In this document: piece after piece, positions 8,345-16,625 of the stretch
How positions within the stretch are numbered: position 1 is the first letter of the stretch
Layout of the letters: each line of letters begins with the position of its first letter
NCBI RefSeq assembly: GCF_001613005.1
Contig: NZ_BDBN01000036.1
Coordinates: forward strand, 1-64,000
Direction: 5' to 3'
Source: Nocardia nova NBRC 15556
Lineage (GTDB): Bacteria > Actinomycetota > Actinomycetes > Mycobacteriales > Mycobacteriaceae
Length of the DNA: 64,000 nt
Program-made: the position numbers and the translations under genes
The notes under the pieces: model-generated
Database searches by the model: none
The model's input: only the letters and a program-made list of their open reading frames with translations
What the model was told of the DNA's origin: nothing

Positions 8345-9715
8345 TCACCGCGCGGGAACGAGTTCGCGCGCCACCGGCGACACCATCGGCCGATATCCGC
8401 GCGGGCGGGCGCGGACGAACGCGAAGAAGAAGAACACCAGCAGTATCGCGCGTCCCCACACCCCGAACTGCACGAGTTTCTCGTAGAAGTCCGCACCCGT
8501 CCCGCTGCCCAGGGCATGGAAGTAGCGGAAGACCCCGATGCCGAGCGCTAGATCGGCCAGCAGATAGGCGCCGATCGCCGCCCACGGCACCTCGAGCAGG
8601 ACGAAGAACGGCAGTATCCACAGCGTGTACTGCGGTGAGTGCACCTTGTGGAACAGCAGGAATCCACACAGCATCGCCGCGCTCACGCCCACCCACGGGT
8701 AGTAGCCGAGTGCGGGAAAACGCTTCCACCCCAACCAGATAGCCAGCGCGAACGAGACGACCACCAGGATCGGCGAGGCCGTCGCCACGACGTCCTGGAA
8801 CGACGCCTCCCCGCTCTGCCCCTGCGCGAACATCGGCCGCAGTCCCCAGTACCAGACGGAGTTGGTGGTGATGTCGGCCTGGCGCATCTGCTGAAAAATG
8901 AACGAGGCCCGCCAGCCGTCGTAGCCGAGCAGCGCGAAGGGCAGGTTGATCGCCACCACCGTCGCGATCGCCGCACCCGCGGCCGCGAGCGCACCGCCCG
9001 GGTCGTAGCCGCGGCGGGGGGTATCCGGCCGCGGCTCGCCGAGGTCCGGCTCGCCGAGAAATATGTGGAGCATCAGCGGCAGCACGAAGATCCCTGGATA
9101 CAACTTCAGGCAGAACCCGATGCCCAGCAGGACCGCCGCGACAATTCCCCTGGTGCGCAACGAATATCGAGTCAGCGTCGTCATCACGTAGACCGCGCCG
9201 ACGGCCGTGCACACCACCGGGAGTTCCCAGTTGTGGAAGGCGTAGAGCACCAGCGGCGGGCCCACCGACCACAGCAGCGCGACGGCTCCCGACATCCGGC
9301 CCAGCATCCAGGCGGTCAGCAGGGCGAACGGCGCCAGCAGCAGGGCCGAGTGCAGCAGGAAGCCGGCGTCGTCGTGCACCCCGGCCGCGCCGAGCCACAT
9401 CAGCAGTCCGCTGAGCACCGGATATTCCACGGCGCCACCGGTCAGCGTGCCGTCGGGGGTGATGCCGCCGCCGACGTACGGAAACAGATGCTCGTCGATG
9501 CCGCGGCCGAGCCAGAGGAACTGGATGTCGGAATAGCAGACCTCGGCATCCTTGATGCGGTCGAAGATCAGACTGCGCCCGTCGCCGTCGAACGGCGCGC
9601 CCGCGCAGCGGGCCTTGTTGAGATAGGCGAAGATCAGCGTCACCGCGCAGGCCAGCACCGCGGCCGCGGCCGCGACCCGGCCGGTGGCGCGCGCCCGGAC
9701 TACGGCATCGGCCAC
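8345..9715 (-). CDS. GT87-family (DUF2029) mannosyltransferase-like membrane protein, copy 2
   Basis: A polytopic membrane protein of about 456 residues, paralogous to the gene after ponA. Shared motifs are VCYSD, DEHLFPYVG, VEYPVLSGLL, CLKLYPG, SPQYTLW and a similar spread of about ten hydrophobic segments. The GTG at VADAVVRARATG was preferred over an upstream TTG that would add an Arg/Gly-rich stretch (471 residues in total). Expected to be a periplasmic-face GT-C glycosyltransferase using a polyprenyl phosphosugar; donor and acceptor unknown. It faces the CGNR gene tail to tail with a 1-bp gap and is divergent from rpsF. Confidence 0.83.
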   Translation of the reverse strand: MADAVVRARATGRVAAAAAVLACAVTLIFAYLNKARCAGAPFDGDGRSLIFDRIKDAEVCYSDIQFLWLGRGIDEHLFPYVGGGITPDGTLTGGAVEYPVLSGLLMWLGAAGVHDDAGFLLHSALLLAPFALLTAWMLGRMSGAVALLWSVGPPLVLYAFHNWELPVVCTAVGAVYVMTTLTRYSLRTRGIVAAVLLGIGFCLKLYPGIFVLPLMLHIFLGEPDLGEPRPDTPRRGYDPGGALAAAGAAIATVVAINLPFALLGYDGWRASFIFQQMRQADITTNSVWYWGLRPMFAQGQSGEASFQDVVATASPILVVVSFALAIWLGWKRFPALGYYPWVGVSAAMLCGFLLFHKVHSPQYTLWILPFFVLLEVPWAAIGAYLLADLALGIGVFRYFHALGSGTGADFYEKLVQFGVWGRAILLVFFFFAFVRARPRGYRPMVSPVARELVPAR

Positions 9716-9918
9716 GCGGCCACCTCCGCGGCCACGCCGTCGCCGCCGCCGCGGTCCCAACGATCGGCGGGTCGAATCGGCATGTGCACCACGATAGGTG
9801 GGCTACCCCGCGGACGGCGTTATTCCCCGGGAAGGAGACCCATTTCGCACCCGATGCCCCGGATTCGGGTCCGGACCGGCTGTTCATGTAGCCTTGTCGG
9901 GTTGCTGACGCAACGACC

Positions 9919-9963
9919 CCTCCTGCCACGGAAAGTCCGTGGCCGTTCACAGTCCACAGGAGG
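9919..9963 (+). ncRNA. Probable S6:S18 autoregulatory leader of rpsF mRNA
   Basis: CCTCCTG (9919-9925) can pair with CAGGAGG (9957-9963), which is the ribosome binding site of rpsF. Between them a hairpin CCACGG-AAAGT-CCGTGG (9926-9942) is followed at once by CCG and an unpaired 3' bulge. Two stems with a CCG in a bulge next to the inner stem is the known architecture of the S6:S18-binding leader found before rpsF in many bacteria. By that precedent, excess S6-S18 would lock the Shine-Dalgarno sequence. Pairings are seen directly; the assignment is by resemblance. Confidence 0.55.
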
Positions 9964-9975
9964 TGATGGGTTCCC

Positions 9976-10266
9976 GTGCGTCATTACGAAGTGATGGTCA
10001 TCCTCGATCCGAACCTGGACGAGCGCACTGTCGGTCCGAACTTGGACAAGATGCTCAGTGTGGTCTCGCAGCAGGGCGGCAAGATCGACAAGGTCGACCT
10101 CTGGGGCCGCCGCCGGCTGGCCTACGAAATCGAGAAGCGCGCCGAGGGCATCTACGCCGTCGTCGACCTGACCGCCGAGCCGGCCACGGTCAGCGAGCTC
10201 GACCGTCAGCTGGGCCTGAACGAGTCGGTGTTGCGCACCAAGGTGCTGCGGCAGGACAAGAAGTAA
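9976..10266 (+). CDS. rpsF: 30S ribosomal protein S6
   Basis: A 96-residue S6 protein, partner of S18 on the small-subunit platform. It shows MRHYEVMVILDPNLDE at the start and WGRRRLAYEIEKRAEGIYAVV, both family-typical. GTG start with AGGAGGTGATGG eight bases upstream. First gene of the rpsF-ssb-rpsR-rplI operon; its leader contains a probable S6:S18 regulatory structure. Confidence 0.98.
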   Translation: MRHYEVMVILDPNLDERTVGPNLDKMLSVVSQQGGKIDKVDLWGRRRLAYEIEKRAEGIYAVVDLTAEPATVSELDRQLGLNESVLRTKVLRQDKK

Positions 10267-10376
10267 GACCCCTGGCATACCTGCCGGAAAGCAAACCGCA
10301 CTTGTCGTTGCCTGGCCTTAGGCTCTAGCGCAACAGGCGAGTGCACAGCTGATCGCACCGGAGACCAGGAGGAACC

Positions 10377-10922
10377 ATGGCAGGCGACACCGTAATCACC
10401 GTCATCGGCAATTTGACGGCAGATCCGGAACTTCGATTCACGCCCGCGGGCGCGGCGGTGGCCAATTTCACCGTCGCCTCGACTCCCCGGGTGTTCGACC
10501 GCAACGCCAACGAATGGAAAGACGGCGAGGCACTGTTCCTGCGCTGCAACATTTGGCGTGAGGCCGCGGAGAATGTCGCCGAGAGTCTGACCCGAGGCGC
10601 TCGCGTGATCGTGAGCGGACGGCTCAAGCAGCGCTCCTACGAAACCCGCGAGGGTGAGAAGCGCACGGTCGTGGAACTCGAGGTCGACGAGGTCGGTCCC
10701 TCCCTGCGCTACGCGACCGCGAAGGTCAACAAGACCTCGCGCGGCGGTGGCGGCAGTGGTGGTTTCGGCGGCGGCAATTCCGGCGGCAGTGGTGGGGGCT
10801 TCGGCGGCTCCAACGGTGGCAGTCGCGGCGGACAGGGTTCCGCCGGCGACGATCCGTGGGGCAGCGCTCCCGCGGCCGGCTCCTTCGGAGGCGGCCAGAT
10901 GGACGACGAACCGCCGTTCTGA
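10377..10922 (+). CDS. ssb: Single-stranded DNA-binding protein
   Basis: A 181-residue SSB. The OB fold covers about residues 1-115 (GDTVITVIGNLTADPELRFT, RCNIWREAAENVAESL), a Gly/Ser/Asn-rich linker follows, and the protein ends in the acidic partner-binding tip MDDEPPF. AGGAGG lies just before the ATG. Its position between rpsF and rpsR is standard in actinobacteria and coordinates replication and translation genes. Confidence 0.98.
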   Translation: MAGDTVITVIGNLTADPELRFTPAGAAVANFTVASTPRVFDRNANEWKDGEALFLRCNIWREAAENVAESLTRGARVIVSGRLKQRSYETREGEKRTVVELEVDEVGPSLRYATAKVNKTSRGGGGSGGFGGGNSGGSGGGFGGSNGGSRGGQGSAGDDPWGSAPAAGSFGGGQMDDEPPF

Positions 10923-10980
10923 ACGGCTCACATATCGGGGCCCGCGCTATGCGGCTCCCAGGCAAACGGAGTGAAGACCC

Positions 10981-11253
10981 ATGGCCAAAGCACCGGCACG
11001 CGAAAAGGTGCTGAAGAAGAAGGCTTGCGCGTTCTGCAAGGACGACAAGAAAGCCAAGAAGGACGGCTCGGGCACCGGGGCCGTCATCGACTACAAGGAC
11101 ACGGCGTTGCTGCGCAAGTTCGTCAGCGACCGCGGCAAGATCCGCGCCCGCCGCGTCACCGGCAACTGCGTGCAGCACCAGCGGGACATCGCCGTCGCGG
11201 TGAAGAACTCTCGCGAGGTTGCGCTGCTGCCCTACGTGTCCACGGCTCGCTGA
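10981..11253 (+). CDS. rpsR: 30S ribosomal protein S18, zinc-binding (C+) form
   Basis: A 90-residue S18. The C-terminal half (IDYKDTALLRKFVSDRGKI, RARRVTGNCVQHQRDI) is family-diagnostic. Cys16, Cys19, Cys63 and nearby His66 form the C+ zinc-site pattern, as in mycobacterial RpsR1. Actinobacteria often carry a second, cysteine-free S18 elsewhere that replaces this form under zinc starvation; none is in the window. It has a short Lys/Gly insertion (KDDKKAKKDGSGTG) after the CxxC. Confidence 0.97.
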   Translation: MAKAPAREKVLKKKACAFCKDDKKAKKDGSGTGAVIDYKDTALLRKFVSDRGKIRARRVTGNCVQHQRDIAVAVKNSREVALLPYVSTAR

Positions 11254-11269
11254 GAACGGGAGGCAGACG

Positions 11270-11725
11270 ATGAAGCTGATTCTGACTGCTGATGTGGACA
11301 ACCTCGGTGCGCCCGGCGACACCGTGGAGGTCAAGGACGGCTACGGCCGTAACTACCTGCTGCCGCGCGGCCTGGCGATCGTCGCCACCCGCGGTGCCGA
11401 GAAGCAGGTCGAGGGCATCCGCCGGGCGCAGGACGCTCGCCGCGTGCGCGACCTGGACCACGCCAAGGAGCTCAAGGCCGCGATCGAGGGCCTGGAGGGC
11501 GTGTCCCTGTCGGTGAAGACCGCCGGCACCGGCAAGCTGTTCGGTTCGGTCACCACCGCCGACGTCGCCGGTGCGGTCAAGGCCGCCGGCGGCCCGGTGC
11601 TCGACAAGCGCAGCATCGAGCTGCCGAAGTCGCACATCAAGAGCACCGGCAAGCACAACGTCACCGTGCACCTGCACCCCGACGTGATTGCCAAGTTCGA
11701 TCTGCAGGTTGCTGCCGCGGAGTGA
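11270..11725 (+). CDS. rplI: 50S ribosomal protein L9
   Basis: A 151-residue L9. It starts MKLILTADVDNLGAPGD with the N-terminal domain motif GYGRNYLLPRGLA, then the long connecting helix and a C-terminal RNA-binding domain. ATG follows GGGAGG; in-frame codons upstream overlap the end of rpsR and were rejected. Last gene of the operon, followed by a hairpin terminator. Confidence 0.98.
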   Translation: MKLILTADVDNLGAPGDTVEVKDGYGRNYLLPRGLAIVATRGAEKQVEGIRRAQDARRVRDLDHAKELKAAIEGLEGVSLSVKTAGTGKLFGSVTTADVAGAVKAAGGPVLDKRSIELPKSHIKSTGKHNVTVHLHPDVIAKFDLQVAAAE

Positions 11726-11801
11726 TATCCGCTCCGCCGTCCGGCGGGGTCCCGCATCGGTTCGCCGATGTGCTCGCTCCGGACGGTGGATCACAGTTCT
11801 T

Positions 11802-11840
11802 CGAAGACCATCCCCGTAGTCACTGCGGGGATGGTCTTCG
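11802..11840 (+). terminator. Hairpin terminator after rplI
   Basis: A perfect 15-bp stem (outer pairs C-G, then GAAGACCATCCCCG against CGGGGATGGTCTTC) with a 9-nt loop. No U-tract follows, as is common for actinobacterial terminators. Confidence 0.8.
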
Positions 11841-11940
11841 CCTGCGCGCATTCGCCCGGGCCGGACAGGCCCGTCAACGGCTCTTGTCGCATTTCGGGGC
11901 GGAATCGGATCCGACACGATAGAGTTGCGAAAGATTTGCT

Positions 11941-12415
11941 AGATGGTGACGGCGGGCACCGGATCTCGCCGCCGACGCATCGTGCTCACTTTTTACCCAG
12001 CTCCTGGGGATTTGTGGACAAGTAGACGAACCGACCGTCTGGAATGTGATCTGCGCCATAGCGTGGGAGAGCGGTGTTTACCCAACACGCCCGGCTGTTC
12101 ATCTTGAATGACACGCCGACGGGATTTCGATCCACATGTGGGAAATCGAAAAAACGTGGTTCCACCTGGTCATAGCCACTGCGCATACCGGGTTATCCCC
12201 AGTTGATGCACAAGGCCTACACAACAGCGGGTGAACTGTGCCCAGTTTATCCACAGTTGTTTCCACAGGACGGTTTGGCGATCCCCAACTCGGTCCCTTA
12301 GGTTCTTCCAGGCGCCGTCATCACGCGCCGGGAACGCCACGGTTCTCGCTACGAGAAATCGTTAGCTACAGCGGGTTTCCGATCATGTGATGGCCGCGCC
12401 GACGTCCGGCGTGCC
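11941..12415. other. Long spacer before dnaB with a cluster of DnaA-box-like 9-mers
   Basis: About 570 bp with no credible gene. On the minus strand, TTGTCCACA at 12013-12021 matches the actinobacterial DnaA box. On the plus strand TTATCCCCA (12193-12201), TTATCCACA (12247-12255, the classical strong box) and GTTTCCACA (12259-12267) cluster within 75 bp. An imperfect palindrome around CCACATGTGG lies at 12126-12150, and GTGTT-TACCC-AACAC nearby. The segment is visibly richer in A and T than its neighbours. It could let DnaA influence dnaB expression or titrate DnaA; no dnaA, dnaN or recF is present, so it is not evidence for oriC. Confidence 0.55.
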
Positions 12416-12511
12416 ATGTTCCGACGTGTCGGTACCCGGGCGTACAACAAGTCATCAATAGGGTCGAAGCCGGGTGGGATCAGGCCGGGTGCGATGAGAG
12501 AGGACGGTCGA

Positions 12512-15142
12512 GTGGCAGTCGTCGACGATCGCGGGCACTCGGACTACAACGATCAGCCCGGCGAGGATTTCGGTCGGCAGCCGCCGCACGATATGGCCGC
12601 GGAACAGTCGGTTCTGGGCGGCATGTTGCTCAGCAAGGACGCCATCGCCGACGTCGTCGAGGTCATCCGTCCCGGCGACTTCTACCGCCCGGCGCACCAG
12701 GCCGTCTACGACGCGATTCTCGACCTCTACGGCCGTGGCGAACCCGCGGACCCGGTCACCGTCGCCGCCACCCTGGATCGCCGCGGCGAACTCAAACGCA
12801 TCGGCGGCGCGCCGTATCTGGTCACCCTGACCCAAACCGTGCCGACGGCGGCCAACGCCTCCTACTACGCCGAAATCGTCGCGGAGAAGGCGATTCTGCG
12901 GCGCTTGGTCGAAGCCGGCACGCGCATCGTCCAATTCGGCTACGCCGGCTCCGAGGGCCAGGACGTCGCCGAGGTCGTCGACCGCGCCCAGGCCGAGATC
13001 TACGAGGTCACCGAACGCCGGTCCACCGAGGACTTCCTGCCCCTGGAGGAACTGCTCCAGCCCACGATGGACGAAATCGACTCCATCGCCAGCCGCGGCG
13101 GCATCTCCCTCGGCGTACCGACCGGCTTCACCGAACTCGACGAGGTCACCAACGGCCTGCACCCCGGCCAGATGATCATCGTCGCGGCCAGGCCCGGTGT
13201 GGGTAAGGCGCTCGCACTCGATACCCCGCTGCCCACTCCGGCCGGCTGGACGACCATGGGTGAGGTGGCGGTCGGAGACCACCTGCTCGACGCGCACGGA
13301 CGACCGACTCGGGTCGTGGCCGCCACCGAGACGATGTACGAACGCCCTTGCTACGAGGTGGAATTCTCCGACGGCACGGTGATCGTCGCGGATGCCGAAC
13401 ATCAGTGGCTCACCGAAACACGCGCCTCACGGCGCTCTGCGCAGCAAGCCGCGGCCGGACGCAATCGGTACCGGAATCAGCGGACATTCGCCGAGGTTCG
13501 GACCACTGCGGACATCGCCGGAACGCTTCGCTGCGCGACCGCGGACGGGCGTCTCAACCATTCGGTCACCAACGCGGCGCCGCTGCAGCTGCCGGAGCGT
13601 GATCTGCTGGTTCCGCCGTATACCCTGGGCGCCTGGCTGGGCGACGGCACCTCCGCCTCCGCCCAACTGACGACCGCGGACCCGGAAATCGTGCTGCGCA
13701 TCGAGAACGAGGGGCTGATCGCAGTCCCATCGGCGAGCGCCCCGCTGCGCTACAGCCTGCGGTTGCCCGAACCCGGTCCCATCGCTACTCGCAACTGCGT
13801 TGTGTGCGGCACCGAGTTCGTGCCGTTCACCTCCGAGGTGAAGACCTGCGGCCGATCATGCGGTGGTCGATCACGATTCGTATCCGCACCCTCGCCCCGG
13901 CCGACCTGCCCGCAGTGTGGCCGACCCTCGACCGGTCTGCGGATGTGCCAGAGCTGCCGCGATACCACCGGCACGGTGCAGGCACGGTTGCGCACCATCG
14001 GGGTCCTGGGGAACAAGCACATCCCCAGCGCCTATCTGCGTGCCTCCGAAGCACAGCGGCGGGCGCTGCTGGCCGGTCTGCTCGACACCGACGGCACTGT
14101 GCCCCACGGCGGTTCGGTGCAATTCACCGTGACGAACGAACGACTGGTCTCCGACGCGGAAGAACTGATCGTCAGCCTCGGATATCGATGCCACCGATCG
14201 ACCAAGAGCGTTCGCGGACGCACCGCGGACAGTTCGGTGGCGTATACCCTCACGTTCGCGACCGACGACGAGGTTTTCGGTCTGAGCCGGAAGAATCTGC
14301 TGCACAAGCAGCGTCGGCGCGCGGCCGGAACAGCCCGCTCGCACTCACGGTTCATCGTCGATGTCCGGCCGATCCCCAGCGTCCCGGTCCGCTGTGTCGA
14401 GGTCGACAACGCCGACCACCTCTACCTGGCCGGGCGCTCGATGGTTCCCACGCACAACTCCACTCTCGGAATGGATTTCATGCGGAGTTGTTCGATCAAG
14501 CACGGCTTGGCGAGCGTTATTTTTTCGCTGGAAATGAGTAAGACCGAGATCGTGATGCGTCTGCTGTCGGCGGAGGCGAAGATCAAGCTCGGGGATATGC
14601 GGGCCGGGCGGATGAGCGACGACGACTGGACCAAGCTCGCGCGGCGGATGAGCGAGATCAGTGAGGCGCCGTTGTTCGTCGACGACTCGCCGAACCTGAC
14701 CATGATGGAGATCCGGGCCAAGGCGCGGCGGCTCAAACAGCGCCACGATCTGCGGCTCGTCGTGGTCGACTACCTGCAGCTGATGACATCCGGTAAGAAG
14801 GTCGAGTCTCGCCAGCAGGAAGTCTCGGAATTCTCCCGAAGCCTGAAACTACTGGCCAAGGAGCTGGAAGTTCCGGTGGTCGCGATCAGTCAGCTGAACC
14901 GTGGTCCCGAACAGCGAACGGACAAGCGCCCCATGGTCTCCGACCTCCGCGAATCCGGTTCACTGGAACAGGACGCCGACATGGTGATCCTGCTGCACCG
15001 CCCCGACGCGTTCGAACGCGACGACCCGCGCGGCGGCGAGGCCGACCTGATCCTCGGCAAACACCGAAACGGGCCCACCGCGACGATCACCGTCGCCCAT
15101 CAGCTCCACCTCAGCCGCTTCGTGGACATGGCTCGCGGGTAG
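12512..15142 (+). CDS. dnaB: Replicative DNA helicase DnaB with an in-frame intein
   Basis: Precursor of 876 residues that becomes a 459-residue hexameric 5'-3' helicase after protein splicing. The N-terminal domain begins AVVDDRGHSDYNDQPGEDF and has QPPHDMAAEQSVLGGMLLS. The RecA-like domain has ARPGVGK, cut by the intein after the Walker A lysine, then STLGMDF, LVVVDYLQLM (Walker B), AISQLNRG and DLRESGSLEQDADMVI. Without splicing the P-loop is broken, so helicase activity depends on intein removal. GTG start chosen by a GAGAGGA ribosome site and agreement with mycobacterial DnaB; an ATG 18 bp upstream is the alternative. The 3' end overlaps a convergent AraC-family gene by 32 bp. Confidence 0.97.
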   Translation: MAVVDDRGHSDYNDQPGEDFGRQPPHDMAAEQSVLGGMLLSKDAIADVVEVIRPGDFYRPAHQAVYDAILDLYGRGEPADPVTVAATLDRRGELKRIGGAPYLVTLTQTVPTAANASYYAEIVAEKAILRRLVEAGTRIVQFGYAGSEGQDVAEVVDRAQAEIYEVTERRSTEDFLPLEELLQPTMDEIDSIASRGGISLGVPTGFTELDEVTNGLHPGQMIIVAARPGVGKALALDTPLPTPAGWTTMGEVAVGDHLLDAHGRPTRVVAATETMYERPCYEVEFSDGTVIVADAEHQWLTETRASRRSAQQAAAGRNRYRNQRTFAEVRTTADIAGTLRCATADGRLNHSVTNAAPLQLPERDLLVPPYTLGAWLGDGTSASAQLTTADPEIVLRIENEGLIAVPSASAPLRYSLRLPEPGPIATRNCVVCGTEFVPFTSEVKTCGRSCGGRSRFVSAPSPRPTCPQCGRPSTGLRMCQSCRDTTGTVQARLRTIGVLGNKHIPSAYLRASEAQRRALLAGLLDTDGTVPHGGSVQFTVTNERLVSDAEELIVSLGYRCHRSTKSVRGRTADSSVAYTLTFATDDEVFGLSRKNLLHKQRRRAAGTARSHSRFIVDVRPIPSVPVRCVEVDNADHLYLAGRSMVPTHNSTLGMDFMRSCSIKHGLASVIFSLEMSKTEIVMRLLSAEAKIKLGDMRAGRMSDDDWTKLARRMSEISEAPLFVDDSPNLTMMEIRAKARRLKQRHDLRLVVVDYLQLMTSGKKVESRQQEVSEFSRSLKLLAKELEVPVVAISQLNRGPEQRTDKRPMVSDLRESGSLEQDADMVILLHRPDAFERDDPRGGEADLILGKHRNGPTATITVAHQLHLSRFVDMARG
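13208..14458 (+). mobile_element. Class 3 DnaB intein with LAGLIDADG endonuclease and two zinc knuckles
   Basis: A 417-residue intein between the Walker A lysine and the following Ser-Thr. It starts ALALDTPLPTPAGWTTMGEV, with Ala1 in place of the usual Cys/Ser, and ends MVPTHN before Ser+1. The class 3 signature is complete: Trp67 in block B (AEHQW), Cys396 in block F (VRCVEVD), Thr415 in block G. An endonuclease domain has two LAGLIDADG-type helices, LGAWLGDG near residue 144 and LAGLLDTDG near 292. Between them are C197-x2-C200-x13-C214-x3-C218 and C234-x2-C237-x9-C247-x2-C250, two zinc-knuckle-like units. By family knowledge it is a selfish homing element; class 3 DnaB inteins are known from mycobacteria. 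Confidence 0.93.
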
Positions 15143-15962
15143 CGGTCAGTCGCCGCGGCCAGGCGATGTGGTCGACCGAGAGCCATGGTGCGGCCGCGAC
15201 GGCAGCGGAGGTCATTCCCGCGAAGTCGACGATGTCGCGATGGAGATGGGACTGATCGACGAAACCGGCGTCGGCGGCGACGCGAGCGGGGCGGTGGCCG
15301 GCGGCGAGGCGATGGGCCACGTGGTCGAACCGGACCAGGCGGGCGCATTGTTTGGGCGTGATCCCGATCTGGGCGCGAAAGCGCGACCACAGCCGCTGAC
15401 GGCTCCAGCCGACCTCGGCCGCCAGCGGTTCGATCCGGGCCCGGCCGTGGCTGTATGCCAGTCTCCGCCAAACGAATTCGACCTCCGGATCGACCTCCGG
15501 GCCGGTGGAGAGTCGCCGAGCCAGCGCGGCGTGCGCGAGCGCGAAGCGCGTATCCCACGACCGCGTGGCCCGCAGTTGCTCCTGGATTCGCACGGCTTCA
15601 CCACCCCACAGTTCGCCGAGCCCGACCACCATGCCGTTCAGTTCCGCACCCGCACCGAGCACCGCGTGGGCGATCACGGGTGAGAGCCGGATCTGCAGCA
15701 GGTCGACCCCGCGGCCCGATCCCCGCAACGCGCCGCGAGGCAGGCCGACCACCAGAGCTCCGCCCGTGCGATCACCGTCCACGACCAGCGCGTCACCGAC
15801 ATCGATGAAAACCGTCAGCGCCGGATACGGAATCATCTGCAACGCGACCGATTCCCCGGCTCTGCCGCGGAACCCGGCCATACTCACTCCCGGCATACCC
15901 CGCCCCGCCGGCACCGCGACATCCATCGCGGCACCGGCCAGCGACACCGGCTGGACAGGCAT
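15111..15962 (-). CDS. AraC-family transcriptional regulator
   Basis: A 283-residue regulator. The C-terminal double helix-turn-helix reads IEPLAAEVGWSRQRLWSRF, then VAADAGFVDQSHLHRDIVDF and GMTSAAV, the usual AraC landmarks. The N-terminal 150 residues look like a cupin-type effector domain with LPRGALRGSGRGVDLLQIRL. ATG at MPVQPVSLAG was chosen; a GTG 24 bp further out is possible. It ends inside dnaB on the other strand. Target genes unknown; no clear operator nearby. Confidence 0.88.
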   Translation of the reverse strand: MPVQPVSLAGAAMDVAVPAGRGMPGVSMAGFRGRAGESVALQMIPYPALTVFIDVGDALVVDGDRTGGALVVGLPRGALRGSGRGVDLLQIRLSPVIAHAVLGAGAELNGMVVGLGELWGGEAVRIQEQLRATRSWDTRFALAHAALARRLSTGPEVDPEVEFVWRRLAYSHGRARIEPLAAEVGWSRQRLWSRFRAQIGITPKQCARLVRFDHVAHRLAAGHRPARVAADAGFVDQSHLHRDIVDFAGMTSAAVAAAPWLSVDHIAWPRRLTATREPCPRSG

Positions 15963-16008
15963 GACGCCATGGTACGAGCGATTCACCGATCCGCCGCGCC
16001 TGGCGAAT

Positions 16009-16593
16009 TCAGTTCGGGCGGTAGCGCGCTCGCAGGTGGAAACGTTCGCCCTGGGGACCGAGGATGCTCAGGAATTCCACCGGGCGGGCGTCGGCGTTGC
16101 CGAACCAGTGCGGAAGGTGGGTGTCGAATTCGGCGACCTCGCCGGTGCCGAGTATCAGGTCGTGGTCGCCGAGCACCACGCGCAACCGGCCGTCGAGCAC
16201 ATACAGCCAGTGGTAACCCTCGTGCGAGCGCGGCGCCGGCTCGCGGTGACCGCCTCCGGCGGGCAGGATCTGGCGGAATACCTGCAGGCCACCCGGATTG
16301 CGAGTCAGCGGGATGACGGTCATGCCGTCGCGTGTGAACGGTTGTGGATAGACGCGGGGGTCACCGCTCGCCGGGGCGCCGATCAGTTCGTCCAGCGGAA
16401 TCCGGTAGGTCCGGGCGAGTGCCAGCAACTGTTCGAGTCCGGGTTTGCGCTGCCCGGACTCGAGCCGCGACAGGGTGCTGACCGGAATCGCTGTTCCGGC
16501 CGAAAGCTCGGCCAGCGTCCTGCCGCTACGTCGGCGCAACTCACGCAGCCGTGGTCCCAGCGCTGCCACTACCGGTTCGAAGCCGTCGTCCAC
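16009..16593 (-). CDS. XRE-family regulator with C-terminal cupin domain, copy 1
   Basis: A 194-residue regulator. The XRE helix-turn-helix covers about residues 12-70 (LRELRRRSGRTLAELSAGTA, STLSRLESGQRKPGLEQLLA). A cupin sensor follows (HEGYHWLYVLDGRLRVVLGD, EFDTHLPHWFG). GTG start after GGTGAGGG; an upstream extension would add a low-complexity stretch. It is about 60 percent identical by eye to a second copy 7 kb downstream and has the same palindrome upstream. Such regulators often sense a small ligand bound in the cupin barrel and repress themselves and the divergent gene, here a cutinase-like protein. Confidence 0.9.
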   Translation of the reverse strand: MDDGFEPVVAALGPRLRELRRRSGRTLAELSAGTAIPVSTLSRLESGQRKPGLEQLLALARTYRIPLDELIGAPASGDPRVYPQPFTRDGMTVIPLTRNPGGLQVFRQILPAGGGHREPAPRSHEGYHWLYVLDGRLRVVLGDHDLILGTGEVAEFDTHLPHWFGNADARPVEFLSILGPQGERFHLRARYRPN

Positions 16594-16625
16594 GCCCTCA
16601 CCGTGACCGGTGCCGCGCCCCGAAC

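Noticed and set aside
12013..12267. An origin of replication
   Set aside because: DnaA-box-like 9-mers are present, but dnaA, dnaN and recF are absent and the box number is low. Kept only as a candidate regulatory cluster.
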